This document shows positions 63,143-64,000 of a stretch of 64,000 bases of DNA, one piece after another (the first letter of the stretch is position 1; the number at the start of each line of letters is the position of its first letter). Source of the stretch: Pseudolachnospira sp051055405 (GTDB lineage: Bacteria; Bacillota; Clostridia; Lachnospirales; Lachnospiraceae); contig NZ_CP167068.1 in assembly GCF_051055405.1 (NCBI RefSeq), forward strand, positions 248,001 to 312,000, written 5' to 3'. The notes under the pieces were generated by a model. It made no database searches and was not told where the DNA came from. It saw only the letters and a program-made list of their open reading frames with translations. The translations under genes were made by a program, and so were the position numbers.

Positions 63143-63763
63143 ATGGCAAAAGTATCGATTTATAATATGGAAGGCAGCCAGATCGGCGAGATGGAATTAA
63201 ATGACGCTGTGTTTGGCGTTACGGTAAATGAGCATCTGGTTCACATGGCTGTAGTACAGCAGCTGGCAAACAACCGTCAGGGTACTCAGAAAGCCAAGAC
63301 CCGTTCGGAAGTGAGCGGCGGCGGCAGAAAACCTTGGAGACAGAAGGGAACCGGTCATGCAAGACAGGGTTCGACCAGATCTCCTCAGTGGACCGGCGGC
63401 GGTGTTGTATTTGCTCCCCAGCCGAGAAGCTACAGCTTCAAGCTGAACAAGAAAGAGAAGCAGCTGGCGCTGAAGTCCGCCCTGACTTCCCGCGTAAACG
63501 AGTCCAAGTTCTTCGTTCTGGACGAACTGAAGATGGACGAGATTAAGACGAAAAATTTCCAGAACGTTCTGAATAACCTGAAAGTAGATAAAGCGCTGGT
63601 TGTCTTGGACGAGAATGATCAGAATGTAATTCTGTCCGCGAGAAACATCCCGGATGTAAAAACGGCACAGACCAACACCATCAATGTGTATGACATTCTG
63701 AAATACAACACAGTTGTGATCACCAAGGCTGCTGTGGAAAAAATTCAGGAGGTATATGCATAA
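63143..63763 (+). CDS. rplD: Ribosomal protein L4
   Basis: 206 residues. The conserved loop GGGRKPWRQKGTGHARQGSTRSPQWTGGG that lines the exit tunnel is present (about 53-83). AAAGGAGG precedes the start. It overlaps rplW by one base. Confidence 0.97.
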   Translation: MAKVSIYNMEGSQIGEMELNDAVFGVTVNEHLVHMAVVQQLANNRQGTQKAKTRSEVSGGGRKPWRQKGTGHARQGSTRSPQWTGGGVVFAPQPRSYSFKLNKKEKQLALKSALTSRVNESKFFVLDELKMDEIKTKNFQNVLNNLKVDKALVVLDENDQNVILSARNIPDVKTAQTNTINVYDILKYNTVVITKAAVEKIQEVYA

Positions 63764-64000
63764 TGGCTGACATTAAATATTATGACGTAATCCTCAGACC
63801 GGTTATCACTGAGAAGAGCATGAACATGATGGGTGAGAAGAAGTACACGTTTTATGTTCATCCGGAAGCAACGAAGAATCAGGTGAAGGAAGCGGTAGAG
63901 AAGATGTTTGCCGGCACCAAGGTTGCTTCGGTTAACACCATGAATATCGATGGTAAGAAGCGCCGCAGAGGCATGACGGTAGGCCGCACGGCGAAAACCA
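63763..64000 (+). CDS. rplW: Ribosomal protein L23, 3' end beyond the window
   Basis: The first 79 residues are visible: MADIKYYDVILRPVITEKSM is the L23 start, and the KYTFYVHPEATKNQVKEAVE segment follows. The ATG overlaps the rplD stop (TAATG). Cut off by the window edge, not by a mutation. Confidence 0.95.
   Translation, partial: MADIKYYDVILRPVITEKSMNMMGEKKYTFYVHPEATKNQVKEAVEKMFAGTKVASVNTMNIDGKKRRRGMTVGRTAKT

Noticed and set aside
1..64000. CRISPR arrays, rRNA genes, insertion sequences, prophage
   Set aside because: No regularly spaced repeats, no rRNA signatures, no transposase or phage structural genes were seen; the group II intron is the only mobile element found.

Overview
The window looks like chromosome of a Gram-positive anaerobe of the class Clostridia, most likely the family Lachnospiraceae. 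The clues are a ribosomal protein S12 with an internal insertion of about 13 residues, a short archaeal-type prolyl-tRNA synthetase with a C-terminal Cys cluster, oxygen-labile [4Fe-4S] serine dehydratase and cysteine desulfidase, a glycyl radical enzyme, a T-box leader, and strong AGGAGG ribosome binding sites. Species cannot be named from the sequence alone.

Layout. 1-4997 is the end of an Opp/Dpp-type peptide ABC transporter operon, followed by an orphan OmpR-type regulator (5110-5799). 5934-18083 is mostly housekeeping on the + strand: proS, glyA, a Nudix hydrolase, a nitroreductase, sdaAB/sdaAA, then a tsaC - arginine-phosphatase-like - rpiB - dCMP deaminase - unknown exported protein operon, then murA. 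A group II intron (about 18176-20090) sits just behind the murA terminator. Next comes a minus-strand cobalamin riboswitch with its own promoter and terminator but no gene to control. gapA, an ammonium transporter fused to a P-II domain, and a leucine T-box leading into leuA follow; this leuA carries a C-terminal AraC-type DNA-binding domain. 26548-31021 is rpsL-rpsG-fusA-tuf. 31225-36455 holds a two-component system divergent from a PepSY-repeat protein with a His/Asp-rich tail, a PH-domain protein and an RNA methyltransferase. One tRNA-Ala(GGC) lies at 36649.

The accessory centrepiece is 36784-58270. It contains four type-B carboxylesterases, a 1087-residue protein joining two alpha/beta hydrolases, a glycyl radical enzyme without its activase, an MFS transporter, a second peptide-type ABC transporter with fused ATPases, and a PrpR-like sigma-54 activator. 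Four promoters with the identical core TGGCAT-N5-TTGCT (GG-N10-GC spacing, the sigma-54 -24/-12 type) stand in front of the four transcription units. GTTTCA(T)-type repeats lie upstream of them as candidate enhancer sites. I read this as one locally controlled sigma-54 regulon for uptake and breakdown of an ester-containing substrate of unknown identity.

58358-61161 carries an Ltp-like lipoprotein, a free-standing Spo0A-type DNA-binding domain, and cysteine desulfidase. After an intergenic stretch of about 900 bases with several hairpins, the window ends inside the S10 ribosomal operon (rpsJ-rplC-rplD-rplW, the last cut by the window edge).
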